A stretch of 26,367 nt of DNA. Source: Actinomycetota bacterium. GTDB taxonomy: Bacteria; Actinomycetota; Humimicrobiia; Humimicrobiales; Humimicrobiaceae. Location of the stretch: NCBI GenBank assembly GCA_003563375.1, contig PWSB01000084.1:1-26367 (forward strand), in the 5' to 3' direction. The notes beneath the pieces are model-generated. The model saw nothing but the letters and a program-made list of their open reading frames with translations, ran no database searches and was not told the origin of the DNA. Both the position numbers and the translations under genes were made by a program. Below, one piece after another: positions 7,041 through 15,188 of this stretch (its first letter is position 1; the number at the start of each line of letters is the position of its first letter).

Positions 7041-8702
7041 TTATTTATCCAACCAGACGTGTCTTAAGTCATAGGATTCCATATTGTCAAGGACAAAGTC
7101 CCTTACATAAGGCTGGATTATTCTCCTAGAGCCGTAGAAATATATAAGGGCAAAAGCATGGTCATTTAAGATCATTTTTTCAACTTCCCTGTATTTTGCT
7201 GTCCTCTCAGCTTCATCCAGGGTGGCTCTTGCCTCTTCAAGAAGCTGGTCGACTTCCGGATTACTGTATCCTGCAAAGTTGTCCGCCGATTCAGAATGGA
7301 ACAATGGATAAAGGAAGTAATCCATAGTAGGATATGCTGCCTGCCATCCAAGCCTGTAAAAGTTTATCTCTCCCCCCTGGCCCTTTTCAAGCATGGTTCC
7401 CCATTCATATCCTTCTATTTCAATATTGATCCCAAGTTCTGCAGCATCGGCCTGTACTGCCTCGGCTATGATCTCATGGCTTGCGCCTATATTATAGCCT
7501 AGCATTAGGGTGGGGAGGCCTTCTCCTCCGGGATAACCAGCCTCTTCCAGGAGTTGAGCTGCTCTCTGGGGATTGTAAGTGATCCCCGATGCATTTTCCT
7601 GGAAACCGGGTATTCCGGGAGGTATAATCCCGGTTGCAGGCGTTGGTACACCTTCCCCTACCACTTCGGCAATATTTTCTTTATCAATCATATAGGAGAT
7701 AGCTTCCCTGAGTTTGAGGTTATCCCTGAAAGGTTCCTGCTCTACATTCATTACATAAAAATACAGCATCATGGTCGGTTTGATTATGGCATGCTCCCCA
7801 TATTCCGGGTCCGCTAAAGTAGCATTGACCTGGCCGACCGGTATCTGGGCAAAATCAAGGTTTCCCGCCTGGAATTCCAAAAAGGCTGTGTTCTCATCCG
7901 CCATTATATGATATTTTACACCATCCAGATAAGCGGGCTCTCTCCAATAATCCTCATTTTTTTCCAGTATTATATGCTGGTTATGCTCCCATTCCACTAA
8001 TTTAAAAGGCCCGACACCATTTATGTTCTGGGTATAGAGGTCACCATGTTCTTCTACATCTTCCCTGGCCACAGGATAAAAGACCACATGGCCCAGTGTA
8101 TTTATAAAGTCTGCAAAAGGATAGTTAAGCGTTACCTGAAGTGTATAATCGTCTAATGCGATTACTCCTTCAAATGTATCCGAAATACCGTTTTGAAGGG
8201 CATCAAAACCGAGTATCGGCGCCATGTGATAGGCAAGATAAGAAGCTGTCTCCTGCGCAGCTACCCTGCTCCAGGAATACACAAAATCTTCTGCCACAAG
8301 CTCTCTTCCACTGTGAAAATTAATGCCTTTTCTCAAATAGAAGGTATAGACAAGCCCGTCATCTGAAATATCATAATCTTCTACCAGAGCAGGTTTGGCT
8401 TCAAGGGTATCCGGGTCATACTCAAAAAGCCCATCCCACACCTGCCTTATAACCTGAATGCCCTCACTTTCATAACAATTGGGAGGATCAAGCGAGACCG
8501 GCTCATGTATATAAAGGTTCATTGTCCCGCCGGCTCTGGGAGCTGTTTCTTCTGCTACAGGCTCTTCCTCTGACGCTTCTGTTTCCAAGGGGATTTCCTG
8601 CTCAGTCACAGCTTCTCTCCTGCATCCTGAAAAACTTGCTGTTACCATTATCATTGCTGCAAATAATACTGCAAAGATTTTTATATTCCTAAATGATGTC
8701 AA
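7041..8702 (-). CDS. Family 5 solute-binding lipoprotein (OppA/DppA type), normal domain order
   Basis: This is the conventional extracytoplasmic receptor of the importer, 553 residues. A signal peptide ends in FSGC with Cys27 as the likely lipidated residue, followed by a Glu-rich linker (about 35-55). The mature protein has the family's ordinary order: strand MNLYIHEPVSLDP (61-73), TFYLRKGINFHSGRELVAEDFV (120-141), GPFKLVEWEHNQHIILEKNEDYW (231-253), the hinge near 310-325, then DNLKLREAISYMIDKENI (327-344), AAQLLEEAGYPGG (381-393) and SNPEVDQLLEEA (480-491). The start is TTG, chosen because TAGGAGG sits five bases upstream and the signal peptide begins there. It opens the importer operon downstream of secG. 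The ligand is probably a peptide or similar small molecule, but the sequence alone does not decide it. Confidence 0.93.
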   Translation of the reverse strand: MTSFRNIKIFAVLFAAMIMVTASFSGCRREAVTEQEIPLETEASEEEPVAEETAPRAGGTMNLYIHEPVSLDPPNCYESEGIQVIRQVWDGLFEYDPDTLEAKPALVEDYDISDDGLVYTFYLRKGINFHSGRELVAEDFVYSWSRVAAQETASYLAYHMAPILGFDALQNGISDTFEGVIALDDYTLQVTLNYPFADFINTLGHVVFYPVAREDVEEHGDLYTQNINGVGPFKLVEWEHNQHIILEKNEDYWREPAYLDGVKYHIMADENTAFLEFQAGNLDFAQIPVGQVNATLADPEYGEHAIIKPTMMLYFYVMNVEQEPFRDNLKLREAISYMIDKENIAEVVGEGVPTPATGIIPPGIPGFQENASGITYNPQRAAQLLEEAGYPGGEGLPTLMLGYNIGASHEIIAEAVQADAAELGINIEIEGYEWGTMLEKGQGGEINFYRLGWQAAYPTMDYFLYPLFHSESADNFAGYSNPEVDQLLEEARATLDEAERTAKYREVEKMILNDHAFALIYFYGSRRIIQPYVRDFVLDNMESYDLRHVWLDK

Positions 8703-8740
8703 TTTATCCTCCTATATTGAAAATGGAACCAAGATGTTTT

Positions 8741-8769
8741 TTTAAGTTTTTTACATTGAAAAACTTAAA
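8741..8769. repeat. AT-rich inverted repeat between secG and the importer operon
   Basis: TTTAAGTTTTT (8741-8751) and AAAAACTTAAA (8759-8769) form an 11-bp stem with a 7-base loop. In the minus-strand transcript the hairpin is followed by A rather than T, so it is not a good intrinsic terminator for secG. It could still separate the two transcription units or mark a regulatory site before the binding-protein gene. No convincing promoter was found between it and the TTG start. Confidence 0.4.
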
Positions 8770-8778
8770 TCTTACAAA

Positions 8779-9012
8779 TTATAATAAGATGAAAAGCACA
8801 ATAGTGGTCACTGCAAATGTCAGACCAGCTATGATAGTCAGCCTGTCTAGATTTTTCTCAACTATTCCTGAACCGTCAAAGGTTTCTACCATACCAGAAA
8901 AAAGCCCTGATATCCCCCCTCCTCTTCCGCTATGAAGCAGCACCAGGAGTATAACTCCAAGACTACCTATAATATGTATTACAAACAGTATATTCAATAA
9001 AACAGAACCCAT
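8779..9012 (-). CDS. secG: Preprotein translocase subunit SecG
   Basis: This 77-residue membrane protein is the small accessory subunit of the SecYEG channel that moves unfolded proteins across the cytoplasmic membrane. It has the family architecture of two membrane helices (about 6-26 and 57-77) joined by a glycine-rich cytoplasmic loop, LLHSGRGGGISGLFSGMVETF, which is the characteristic SecG signature. The length is usual for Gram-positive SecG. The ATG is preceded by AGAGGT about ten bases upstream. It follows gpmI by 106 bases in the same direction. A gap-pgk-tpi-(gpm)-secG order is common in Gram-positive bacteria, so it probably belongs to the glycolytic transcription unit, although the intergenic space could hold another promoter. 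Confidence 0.95.
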   Translation of the reverse strand: MGSVLLNILFVIHIIGSLGVILLVLLHSGRGGGISGLFSGMVETFDGSGIVEKNLDRLTIIAGLTFAVTTIVLFILL

Positions 9013-9118
9013 GGTAAATTATAACCTCTTTCTATTAATTTTTAATCTATTTTAACAAAAACAATAAATAATGGAAATATATTAGGTAAATTTTTATAAA
9101 TAAGGAAAGACTCTTAAA

Positions 9119-10681
9119 TTATTCTATTTTATCCTGCCCAAGAAGGGAATCCCCTGTCATCTCGTCAGGCTTTGCTATATCCAGAAGTTCCAGTATTGTG
9201 GGGGCAATATCACATAACATATGTTCTTGTCCGTCATTTCTAATACTTTTGCTTTCATCACAGATTATAAAAGGTACCTTGGAAATGGAATTTTTGGTGA
9301 CCGTCCCCCCGGTTTCCGCATCCAGCATCTCCTCGGCATTTCCATGGTCCGCGGTTATTATGGCTATGCCCCCGACCTCCCTGACCTTATTTACCACCTT
9401 AGCTGTGCATTTGTCGACTGTCTCTACTGCTTTTATGGCCGCCTCAAGAAAACCAGTATGCGCGACCATGTCAGGGTTGGCATAATTTACGATTATTACG
9501 TCATAAAACCTTTCCTCTATTTTTTTGACCAGAGTGTCGGTGACCTCATATGCACTCATTTCGGGCTGCTTCTCATAAGTATCCACTTTGGGTGAAGGTA
9601 TAAGTATTCTGTCCTCCCCTTGTTCAGGCTTTTCTATTCCTCCGTTTAGGAAAAAGGTGACATGTGCGTATTTCTCTGTTTCAGCTATCCTTAATTGTCT
9701 TAAATTATGGTTAGAGAGCACTTTGCCAAGTGTGTTCCTTATTTTCTGCGGCGGGAAGGCTATAGGGGCATTGAAAGTCTTATCATATTGGGTCATGCAT
9801 ACAAAAAATACTTTTGGGGGATCGTCTCCCCTGCTGAACTTATCAAAGGACTCGCTTATAAAAGCCCTGGTTATCTGCCTGGCCCTATCCGGCCTGAAAT
9901 TAAAAAATATTATAGAATCCCCGCTTTTTATCCTAGCCTGGGCCTCATCGGCTACTTTGACCTTGGCCGGGACTACAAACTCATCGTCGGTACCCTGCTC
10001 ATATGAGTCCTGGACAAGCTCCCGGGCAGAGCTGAATTCCTTTGAATCCCTGTATACCAGGCAATCATATGCTTTCTTTACCCTTTCCCAGCGGTTATCC
10101 CTGTCCATAGCATAATATCTTCCGCTTACTGTAGCAATCTCTCCTGATCCTTGTTTTCTTAAAAAATCATCTACTTCCTGGAGGTACGTTAAAGCGCTCC
10201 TCGGAGGGACGTCCCGCCCGTCAAGGAAAGCATGTATATAAATCCTTTTGGCATTTTTTTTATTAGCCAGCCTTATCAAGGCCTTTAAATGACTTATATG
10301 GCTGTGCACGCCCCCATCTGAGACAAGGCCCATAAGATGAAGCGAGCCCCCGTTCCCGGTTTCTTCTATCGCCTTTAAAAAAAGGTCATTTCCATAAAAG
10401 CTCCCGTCTTTTATGGCCTTATTTATTCTTGTATATTCCTGGTATACAACCCTCCCTGCCCCGATGTTTAAATGGCCCACTTCTGAGTTTCCCATCTGGC
10501 CTTCGGGAAGCCCCACTGCCTCCCCTGAAGCCTCCAGTTCTGTAGAGGGGTATACCTGGCTGAACCTGTCCATATTAGCCGTGTCACCTTGGCAGATGGC
10601 ATTTCCTTCAATTTCACAGCCGCATCCCCAGCCATCAAGTATTATTAAGCACACAGGCTTTTTTATATGTTTTTTAATCAA
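9119..10681 (-). CDS. gpmI: 2,3-bisphosphoglycerate-independent phosphoglycerate mutase
   Basis: This 520-residue enzyme interconverts 3-phosphoglycerate and 2-phosphoglycerate in glycolysis, using two metal ions (usually manganese) and a serine phosphorylated in the cycle. Visible features are the N-terminal metal site LIILDGWG with Asp16, the nucleophile segment GQMGNSEVGHLNIGAGR with Ser66, the substrate-binding DGRDVPPRSA and FNFRPDRARQ, and the C-terminal metal ligands in MVAHTG and TADHGNAEEM. Length is normal for the family (about 510-520). The start is TTG, supported by AAGGGG about six bases upstream; there is no ATG nearby that keeps the N-terminal motif. It lies 43 bases after tpiA. 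Cofactor-independent mutase within the gap-pgk-tpiA cluster is typical of Firmicutes-like arrangements. Confidence 0.96.
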   Translation of the reverse strand: MIKKHIKKPVCLIILDGWGCGCEIEGNAICQGDTANMDRFSQVYPSTELEASGEAVGLPEGQMGNSEVGHLNIGAGRVVYQEYTRINKAIKDGSFYGNDLFLKAIEETGNGGSLHLMGLVSDGGVHSHISHLKALIRLANKKNAKRIYIHAFLDGRDVPPRSALTYLQEVDDFLRKQGSGEIATVSGRYYAMDRDNRWERVKKAYDCLVYRDSKEFSSARELVQDSYEQGTDDEFVVPAKVKVADEAQARIKSGDSIIFFNFRPDRARQITRAFISESFDKFSRGDDPPKVFFVCMTQYDKTFNAPIAFPPQKIRNTLGKVLSNHNLRQLRIAETEKYAHVTFFLNGGIEKPEQGEDRILIPSPKVDTYEKQPEMSAYEVTDTLVKKIEERFYDVIIVNYANPDMVAHTGFLEAAIKAVETVDKCTAKVVNKVREVGGIAIITADHGNAEEMLDAETGGTVTKNSISKVPFIICDESKSIRNDGQEHMLCDIAPTILELLDIAKPDEMTGDSLLGQDKIE

Positions 10682-10724
10682 AATAACCCCTTTTTGCCAG
10701 TGATGTCTTTATGGAGAAGGAATC

Positions 10725-11480
10725 TTAATAGTTTATGATATCTAAAAAGTCATCGACCTTAAGGCTTGCGCCCCCTACAAGGGCTCCATCTATGTCTGAA
10801 GCATGCATAAGCTCACTTATATTAGAAGGCTTTACACTTCCTCCATATTGTATCCTTATTTCCTCTGCGGTCTTATCCTTATATAATTTGGAGAGCTTGC
10901 CCCTTATCCGGGAACACATCCCATTGGCATCTTGCACTGTAGCAGTTTTTCCAGTGCCTATGGCCCAAATAGGCTCATAAGCAATGGTGAGCAAGGCTGC
11001 TGCATCCTGGTCAATCCCATCAAGACACTCCTTCAGTTGGCCAAGAACAAAATCTTCTGCCTCACCTCTTTCCCTGATGTCCAATGTTTCTCCTATACAT
11101 AGGATCGGCTTTATTCCATTGGCGATAGAAGATTTTATTTTCTGGTTCACTAGCCCGTTTGTCTCATAAAAATACTGACGCCTCTCACTGTGGCCCAGTA
11201 TTACATATTCAACACCCAAAGCTTTGAGCATTAAAGGGGATATCTCTCCCGTATATGCCCCGCTTTGCTCATAAAACATGTTCTGGGCTCCAAGAGAGGC
11301 CTCTATTTTTTTCTCATCCAGCAAGGTCTTCACCGACCTTATAGAAGTAAACGGAGGACATACAGCTATCTCGCAACCATTTTTATTTTCAAATCTGGAT
11401 TCAAGATCCACTAAAAAATCCATGGCTTCTAAATGGGTCAGATTCATCTTCCAATTTCCTGCAATAAACGGCACTCTCAT
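10725..11480 (-). CDS. tpiA: Triosephosphate isomerase
   Basis: This 251-residue cytoplasmic TIM-barrel enzyme interconverts dihydroxyacetone phosphate and glyceraldehyde 3-phosphate. All catalytic residues are present: Asn9 and Lys11 in FIAGNWKMN, His97 in YVILGHSERR (92-101), Glu169 in AYEPIWAIGTG (167-177), the latter followed by the mobile loop. The phosphate-binding GGSVKPSN and GALVGGASL are also intact. Length matches the family. The ATG start follows an AAAGGAA Shine-Dalgarno element. It is 18 bases downstream of pgk and 43 bases upstream of gpmI, so it is clearly co-transcribed with both. Confidence 0.98.
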   Translation of the reverse strand: MRVPFIAGNWKMNLTHLEAMDFLVDLESRFENKNGCEIAVCPPFTSIRSVKTLLDEKKIEASLGAQNMFYEQSGAYTGEISPLMLKALGVEYVILGHSERRQYFYETNGLVNQKIKSSIANGIKPILCIGETLDIRERGEAEDFVLGQLKECLDGIDQDAAALLTIAYEPIWAIGTGKTATVQDANGMCSRIRGKLSKLYKDKTAEEIRIQYGGSVKPSNISELMHASDIDGALVGGASLKVDDFLDIINY

Positions 11481-11498
11481 GTAAATTCCTTTCCTATT

Positions 11499-12689
11499 TT
11501 ATTTATCCTCCAGCGCAGCCAGGCCGGGAAGCTCTTTTCCTTCAAGCAGCTCCATTGAAGCGCCTCCTCCGCTGGACACGTGGGAAAACTTATCGCTTAG
11601 TCCATACTTTCTTATAGCAGCCAGGGTGTCCCCTCCGCCGACTATTGTGACTGCAGGGCTGTGGGCAATAGCGTGAGCAATATTCCTGGTACCATTTTCA
11701 AACCTTTCCCATTCGAACACACCTACCGGTCCATTCCAAAACACGGTAGAGGCTGACGAGAACTGTTTACTGAAAAGCTCTATGCTTTTTGTCCCTATAT
11801 CAAGGCCCATCCAGTCAACAGGAATGGACTGGATGGAAACGGTCTGCTTATCAGAATCCTTATCATATTCCTTTGCAACCACAATATCTATGGGCAAAAG
11901 GAAATCTACATTGTTTTTTTCTGCCAGGGCAAGCATTTTCTTTGCATAGCCCAGCTGGTCGTCTTCCCTTATGGAGTTGCCTATTTCAAAGCCTTTTGCC
12001 TTAAAAAAGGTATAGCTCATGCCTCCCCCAAGTATAAGGGTATCCACCTTTTCCAAAAGTTTTTGGATGACCTGGATCTTGTCAGAAACCTTGCTTCCCC
12101 CAAGGACCGCAACAAAAGGCCTCTCGGGTTTTTCCAAGAGAGAGGTGAGTGTATCCACTTCCTTTTGCATAAGAAATCCAGATACAGCAGGCAGATGTTC
12201 AGCTACACCAGTCACAGAAGCATGTGCCCTGTGGGCAGCTCCAAAAGCATCATTTACATATACTTCGGCCAGGGAAGCAAGTGATCCCGCAAAATCAGGA
12301 TTATTTTTTTTCTCCCCGGGGTCAAATCGCAGATTTTCCAACATGACTATTTCTCCAAAGCCCATGCTGTTATCTATATAATCCTTTATTTTTTCTGAAA
12401 TTATTTGATCGAACTTTTTCACTTTTTTACCGGTAAGTTTTTCTAGTTCTTTTGCAGCAGGGTCCAATTTGAATTTATCTACCACCTCGCCTTTTGGCCT
12501 GCCTAGATGAGACATCAATATTATCTTTGCCTCTTTTTCCAAAAGATAATTTATAGTATCCAATGACAGTCTTATCCTGGTGTTATCAGTTACATTGAGG
12601 TCCTCATCGAGAGGCACATTATAATCAACCCTTACCAGGACCTTTTTTCTTTTTACATCAATGTCTTCCACAGTTTTCTTGGTAAACAT
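11499..12689 (-). CDS. pgk: Phosphoglycerate kinase
   Basis: This cytoplasmic enzyme makes ATP and 3-phosphoglycerate from ADP and 1,3-bisphosphoglycerate. The N-terminal substrate domain shows KKVLVRVDYNVPLDED and the arginine-rich SHLGRPKG. The nucleotide domain shows GGSKVSDKIQVI, the ATP-binding FWNGPVGVFEWERFENGT and the phosphate loop GGGDTLAAIRKYG near the end. I place the start at the ATG at 12689 (396 residues). The frame is open to a TTG at 12701, but the ATG gives MFTKKTVEDID, matching the usual N-terminus and length of the family, and a GGTGG element lies just upstream of it. It lies between gap and tpiA; a GC-rich hairpin separates it from gap. Confidence 0.97.
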   Translation of the reverse strand: MFTKKTVEDIDVKRKKVLVRVDYNVPLDEDLNVTDNTRIRLSLDTINYLLEKEAKIILMSHLGRPKGEVVDKFKLDPAAKELEKLTGKKVKKFDQIISEKIKDYIDNSMGFGEIVMLENLRFDPGEKKNNPDFAGSLASLAEVYVNDAFGAAHRAHASVTGVAEHLPAVSGFLMQKEVDTLTSLLEKPERPFVAVLGGSKVSDKIQVIQKLLEKVDTLILGGGMSYTFFKAKGFEIGNSIREDDQLGYAKKMLALAEKNNVDFLLPIDIVVAKEYDKDSDKQTVSIQSIPVDWMGLDIGTKSIELFSKQFSSASTVFWNGPVGVFEWERFENGTRNIAHAIAHSPAVTIVGGGDTLAAIRKYGLSDKFSHVSSGGGASMELLEGKELPGLAALEDK

Positions 12690-12719
12690 TTCCACCACCA
12701 AACCTTATTTACAAATAAT

Positions 12720-12740
12720 AACCGGGGCAAAGCCCCGGTT
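12720..12740. terminator. GC-rich hairpin between gap and pgk
   Basis: AACCGGGGC (12720-12728) and GCCCCGGTT (12732-12740) form a perfect 9-bp stem around a 3-base loop. In the minus-strand transcript it is followed by ATTATTTG, not a proper U-run, so it probably attenuates weakly or protects the gap mRNA end rather than ending transcription. On the plus strand a T-richer tail follows, but nothing is transcribed in that direction here. Confidence 0.55.
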
Positions 12741-12761
12741 AATCTTTTTATTAAAAAAACG

Positions 12762-13769
12762 TTACATTAATTTTCCCAGAAGATCCTTGCACCTGCAGGA
12801 ATAACCCCATTCATTATCATACCAGCTAAATACTTTTACGCTCTCACCTGTCCTCATGGTGCTTTTTGCATCAAAAATAGTGGAATGAGGATTGCCTACT
12901 ATATCCACAGACACCAGGGGCTCTTCTGTGTATTGTATAATACCCTTATAATTTGGCTGTTCGGATGCATTTTTAACCGCTTGGTTGATCTCTTCAACCG
13001 ACGCATCCTTCTCAAGATTTACAACCAGGTCGATAATAGAACCTACGGGCACTGGAACCCTTAAAGCTACTCCGCCCAGTTTTCCATCCAGCTCAGGTAT
13101 AACCTGCCCTATAGCCTTTGCCGCTCCGGTAGAAGTAGGGATAATAGACATCGCTGCAGCTCTTGCCCTCCTCAGGTCCTTATGGGGAAGGTCCAATAGT
13201 TTTTGGTCATTTGTGTAGGCATGTATGGTAGTCATAAAGCCCTGTATGATACCGAACTTATCATTTAAGACCTTGCATATTGGTGCCAGCCCGTTTGTGG
13301 TACAGGAAGCATTGGAAATAAGATTATGGTTATCTTTATCATAATCCTGGTCATTGACCCCTATTACCAGGGTAATATCAGCACCATCCCCCTTCATTGG
13401 CGCTGATACCAGCACTTTTTGGGCACCTGCGTCAAGGTGTTTGGCGGCGGCCTCTCTTTTTGTAAAAACACCTGTGGCTTCCAGTACGACATCCACCCCA
13501 AGGTCCCCCCAGGGAAGCTCGGCAGGATCTTTTACAGACATCACCTTTATCTTGTCATCACCGACAATAAGATTTTCTCCCTCTACCCTTACGTCTTCTT
13601 TCATGATCTTATAGACAGAATCATATTTTAGAAGATGTGCCAGTGTTTCTGCATCGGTAAGGTCATTGATAGCTACAAAATCAATATCGCTTGCAGGATC
13701 GTCCAAAGCCGCTCTCAATGTCTGTCTTCCAATCCTTCCGAAACCATTGATTCCTACTTTTATTGCCAT
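12762..13769 (-). CDS. gap: Glyceraldehyde-3-phosphate dehydrogenase, NAD-type
   Basis: This 335-residue cytoplasmic enzyme oxidatively phosphorylates glyceraldehyde 3-phosphate to 1,3-bisphosphoglycerate. The N-terminal Rossmann fold starts with VGINGFGRIGRQ (5-16), and the acidic pair in INDLTD (34-39) indicates preference for NAD. The catalytic cysteine is Cys156 in SNASCTTNGLAP (152-163), and the assisting histidine is His183 in TTIHAYTNDQ (180-189). The C-terminus SWYDNEWGYSCR is diagnostic. The ATG is well supported by AAAAGGAGG five bases upstream. It is the first gene of the glycolytic cluster, with 143 bases separating it from rapZ, which leaves room for a promoter and operator. Confidence 0.98.
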   Translation of the reverse strand: MAIKVGINGFGRIGRQTLRAALDDPASDIDFVAINDLTDAETLAHLLKYDSVYKIMKEDVRVEGENLIVGDDKIKVMSVKDPAELPWGDLGVDVVLEATGVFTKREAAAKHLDAGAQKVLVSAPMKGDGADITLVIGVNDQDYDKDNHNLISNASCTTNGLAPICKVLNDKFGIIQGFMTTIHAYTNDQKLLDLPHKDLRRARAAAMSIIPTSTGAAKAIGQVIPELDGKLGGVALRVPVPVGSIIDLVVNLEKDASVEEINQAVKNASEQPNYKGIIQYTEEPLVSVDIVGNPHSTIFDAKSTMRTGESVKVFSWYDNEWGYSCRCKDLLGKLM

Positions 13770-13817
13770 TATTGCCTCCTTTTATATTATTTTTTTCTAT
13801 TTAATCTGCGTACAAAT

Positions 13818-13856
13818 GCAAATTAGAAGATTCTAGCAAATTTGAATATAATTTGC
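13818..13856. repeat. Inverted and direct repeats upstream of gap
   Basis: Three copies of the heptamer GCAAATT or its complement lie in the gap leader: 13818-13824 and 13836-13842 in one orientation, and 13850-13856 as AATTTGC in the other. The last two form a 7-bp stem with a 7-base loop. Between the first two is TAGAA-GA-TTCTA, another short dyad. The position, 50-90 bases upstream of the gap start, suits an operator for a glycolytic regulator. It does not resemble the CggR operator known from Bacillus. Confidence 0.4.
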
Positions 13857-13912
13857 CAGAACATTTTCATTAATTATATAGCAAAGCAAAACCAATAAAA
13901 AATAATAAAATT

Positions 13913-14815
13913 TTATGTTTCCTTCTCAATATCTTTGTGGATTATCTTTACAGAGTATCCTTTTAGCTTTAAATAATCAGTAATCCTTTCGGCAAGGACT
14001 ACAGACCTGTGCTTTCCTCCTGTGCAGCCTATGCCTATCCCAAGATAACTCTTGCCTTCAGCTATATAATTGGGCAGCAGGAAATCAAGCATCTTTTCAA
14101 ACATCCTTAAAAATTTTTTTGTCTCATCCCTGAGCAGGACATATTCTATGACTTCTTTGCTTGTACCGTCTAATTTTTTTAGATCCTCATCATAGAAAGG
14201 ATTGGGCAAAAACCTTACATCCATGACCAGGTCAACATTTTCCGGCAATCCATACTTGTACCCGAAAGAAGTAACCGAGATTTGCAGCAATCTGCTTTTT
14301 TCAGCATCGCTCATCATCCTCTCAGTCAAAGAAATCCTTAATTCCTTAGCATTGAAAAGTGTGGTATCTATTACAAAATCAGCCATATCCCTTAGTTTTT
14401 GCATCCTCTCTATCTCCTGTTCTATTCCCAGACCGATATCGCCATATTCCACCAGGGGGTGCTTTCTTCTTGTAAGTGAATACCTTTTGATGATCGCACT
14501 TTTTGATGCTTCTAAAAAAAGAATGCTGTAACGTATACCCCTTTTTTTTAGCTCATCCATGGTCTGGTAGATCTCTTCAAAAAAATATCCGCTTCTGAGG
14601 TCTATTGCAACTGCGATCTGCCGGATCCTGCCATCGCTTTTTGAGAAAAATTCGATAAGGTTTAGAAGGAGTATCGCAGGCAGGTTGTCTATGCAATAGA
14701 AACCCGCATCCTCAAAATAATTAAGAGCCTCCGTTTTCCCTGCGCCTGAAAGCCCGGTTATTATTAAGAGGTCTGTATCCTTGATATTATTCTTTTTCTC
14801 TTTTTCTTTTCTCAT
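13913..14815 (-). CDS. rapZ: RapZ/YvcJ family P-loop nucleotide-binding protein
   Basis: This 300-residue protein belongs to the RapZ (YvcJ) family. Members bind nucleotides; in Escherichia coli RapZ adapts RNase E to a small RNA and controls amino-sugar synthesis. The role in Gram-positive bacteria is less clear. The N-terminal P-loop is GLSGAGKT (21-28), followed by the family signature AGFYCIDNLP (37-46). The C-terminal domain carries GIGCTGGKHRSVVLAERI, the conserved Cys/His-containing motif. Length is normal (about 285-300). The start overlaps the end of the preceding membrane-protein gene by 29 bases, with AGGA nine bases upstream of the ATG. In most Gram-positive genomes rapZ is followed by yvcK and whiA; here neither is present before gap. 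Confidence 0.95.
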   Translation of the reverse strand: MRKEKEKKNNIKDTDLLIITGLSGAGKTEALNYFEDAGFYCIDNLPAILLLNLIEFFSKSDGRIRQIAVAIDLRSGYFFEEIYQTMDELKKRGIRYSILFLEASKSAIIKRYSLTRRKHPLVEYGDIGLGIEQEIERMQKLRDMADFVIDTTLFNAKELRISLTERMMSDAEKSRLLQISVTSFGYKYGLPENVDLVMDVRFLPNPFYDEDLKKLDGTSKEVIEYVLLRDETKKFLRMFEKMLDFLLPNYIAEGKSYLGIGIGCTGGKHRSVVLAERITDYLKLKGYSVKIIHKDIEKET

Positions 14816-15170
14816 AGTAGATTATCCTGGTAAGCATTATACTGATAACACTTATAACCAAGGCACTTATCACATATCCCCAAAAACCGTCTACCTGAAG
14901 GCCTTTGAGAAAGTAGTCCACTACCCATAGCATGCCTGCATTGATAATAAGATTAAACAATCCCAATGTTAGCACATTAATAGGGATTGACAAAATCTTT
15001 ACTATTGGTTTTATGAAAGTATGGAGGAGGCCCAAAAAAAGTCCCGCCAGCAGAGCGATCTTGAATTTATCTATTACAGCATCTGCTGAAAAATATATCA
15101 TCGGCAAAAAATAGGATGCCAGGGTTATCGAAAAGGCCATTATAACCCAGTCAAGAAACCACCTGATCAA
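14787..15170 (-). CDS. Small four-helix membrane protein, YvlD/phage-holin-4 superfamily
   Basis: This 127-residue protein has four hydrophobic segments, about residues 4-24, 35-55, 60-85 and 95-117, and ends in a charged tail YEKRKREKE. The pattern, with GLFLGLLHTFIKPIVKILSIPINVLTLGLFNLIINAGMLWVVD-like central residues, matches the YvlD family annotated as phage holin family 4 superfamily. These are chromosomal proteins of unknown function, often linked to cell-envelope stress; there is no sign of a prophage here. The start is TTG, preferred because the first helix begins at once and a later ATG (residue 11) would cut it. It lies 18 bases after uvrC and overlaps rapZ by 29 bases, so it is embedded in the operon. 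Confidence 0.85.
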   Translation of the reverse strand: MIRWFLDWVIMAFSITLASYFLPMIYFSADAVIDKFKIALLAGLFLGLLHTFIKPIVKILSIPINVLTLGLFNLIINAGMLWVVDYFLKGLQVDGFWGYVISALVISVISIMLTRIIYYEKRKREKE

Positions 15171-15188
15171 AATAAAACCTTTGGTAAA

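Noticed and set aside
9588..10115. Plus-strand open frame of 175 codons
   Set aside because: Antisense shadow of gpmI, whose catalytic motifs are intact on the other strand.
12690..12701. TTG start four codons upstream of the chosen pgk start
   Set aside because: The ATG at 12689 matches the usual N-terminus and length of the family and is preceded by a GGTGG element.
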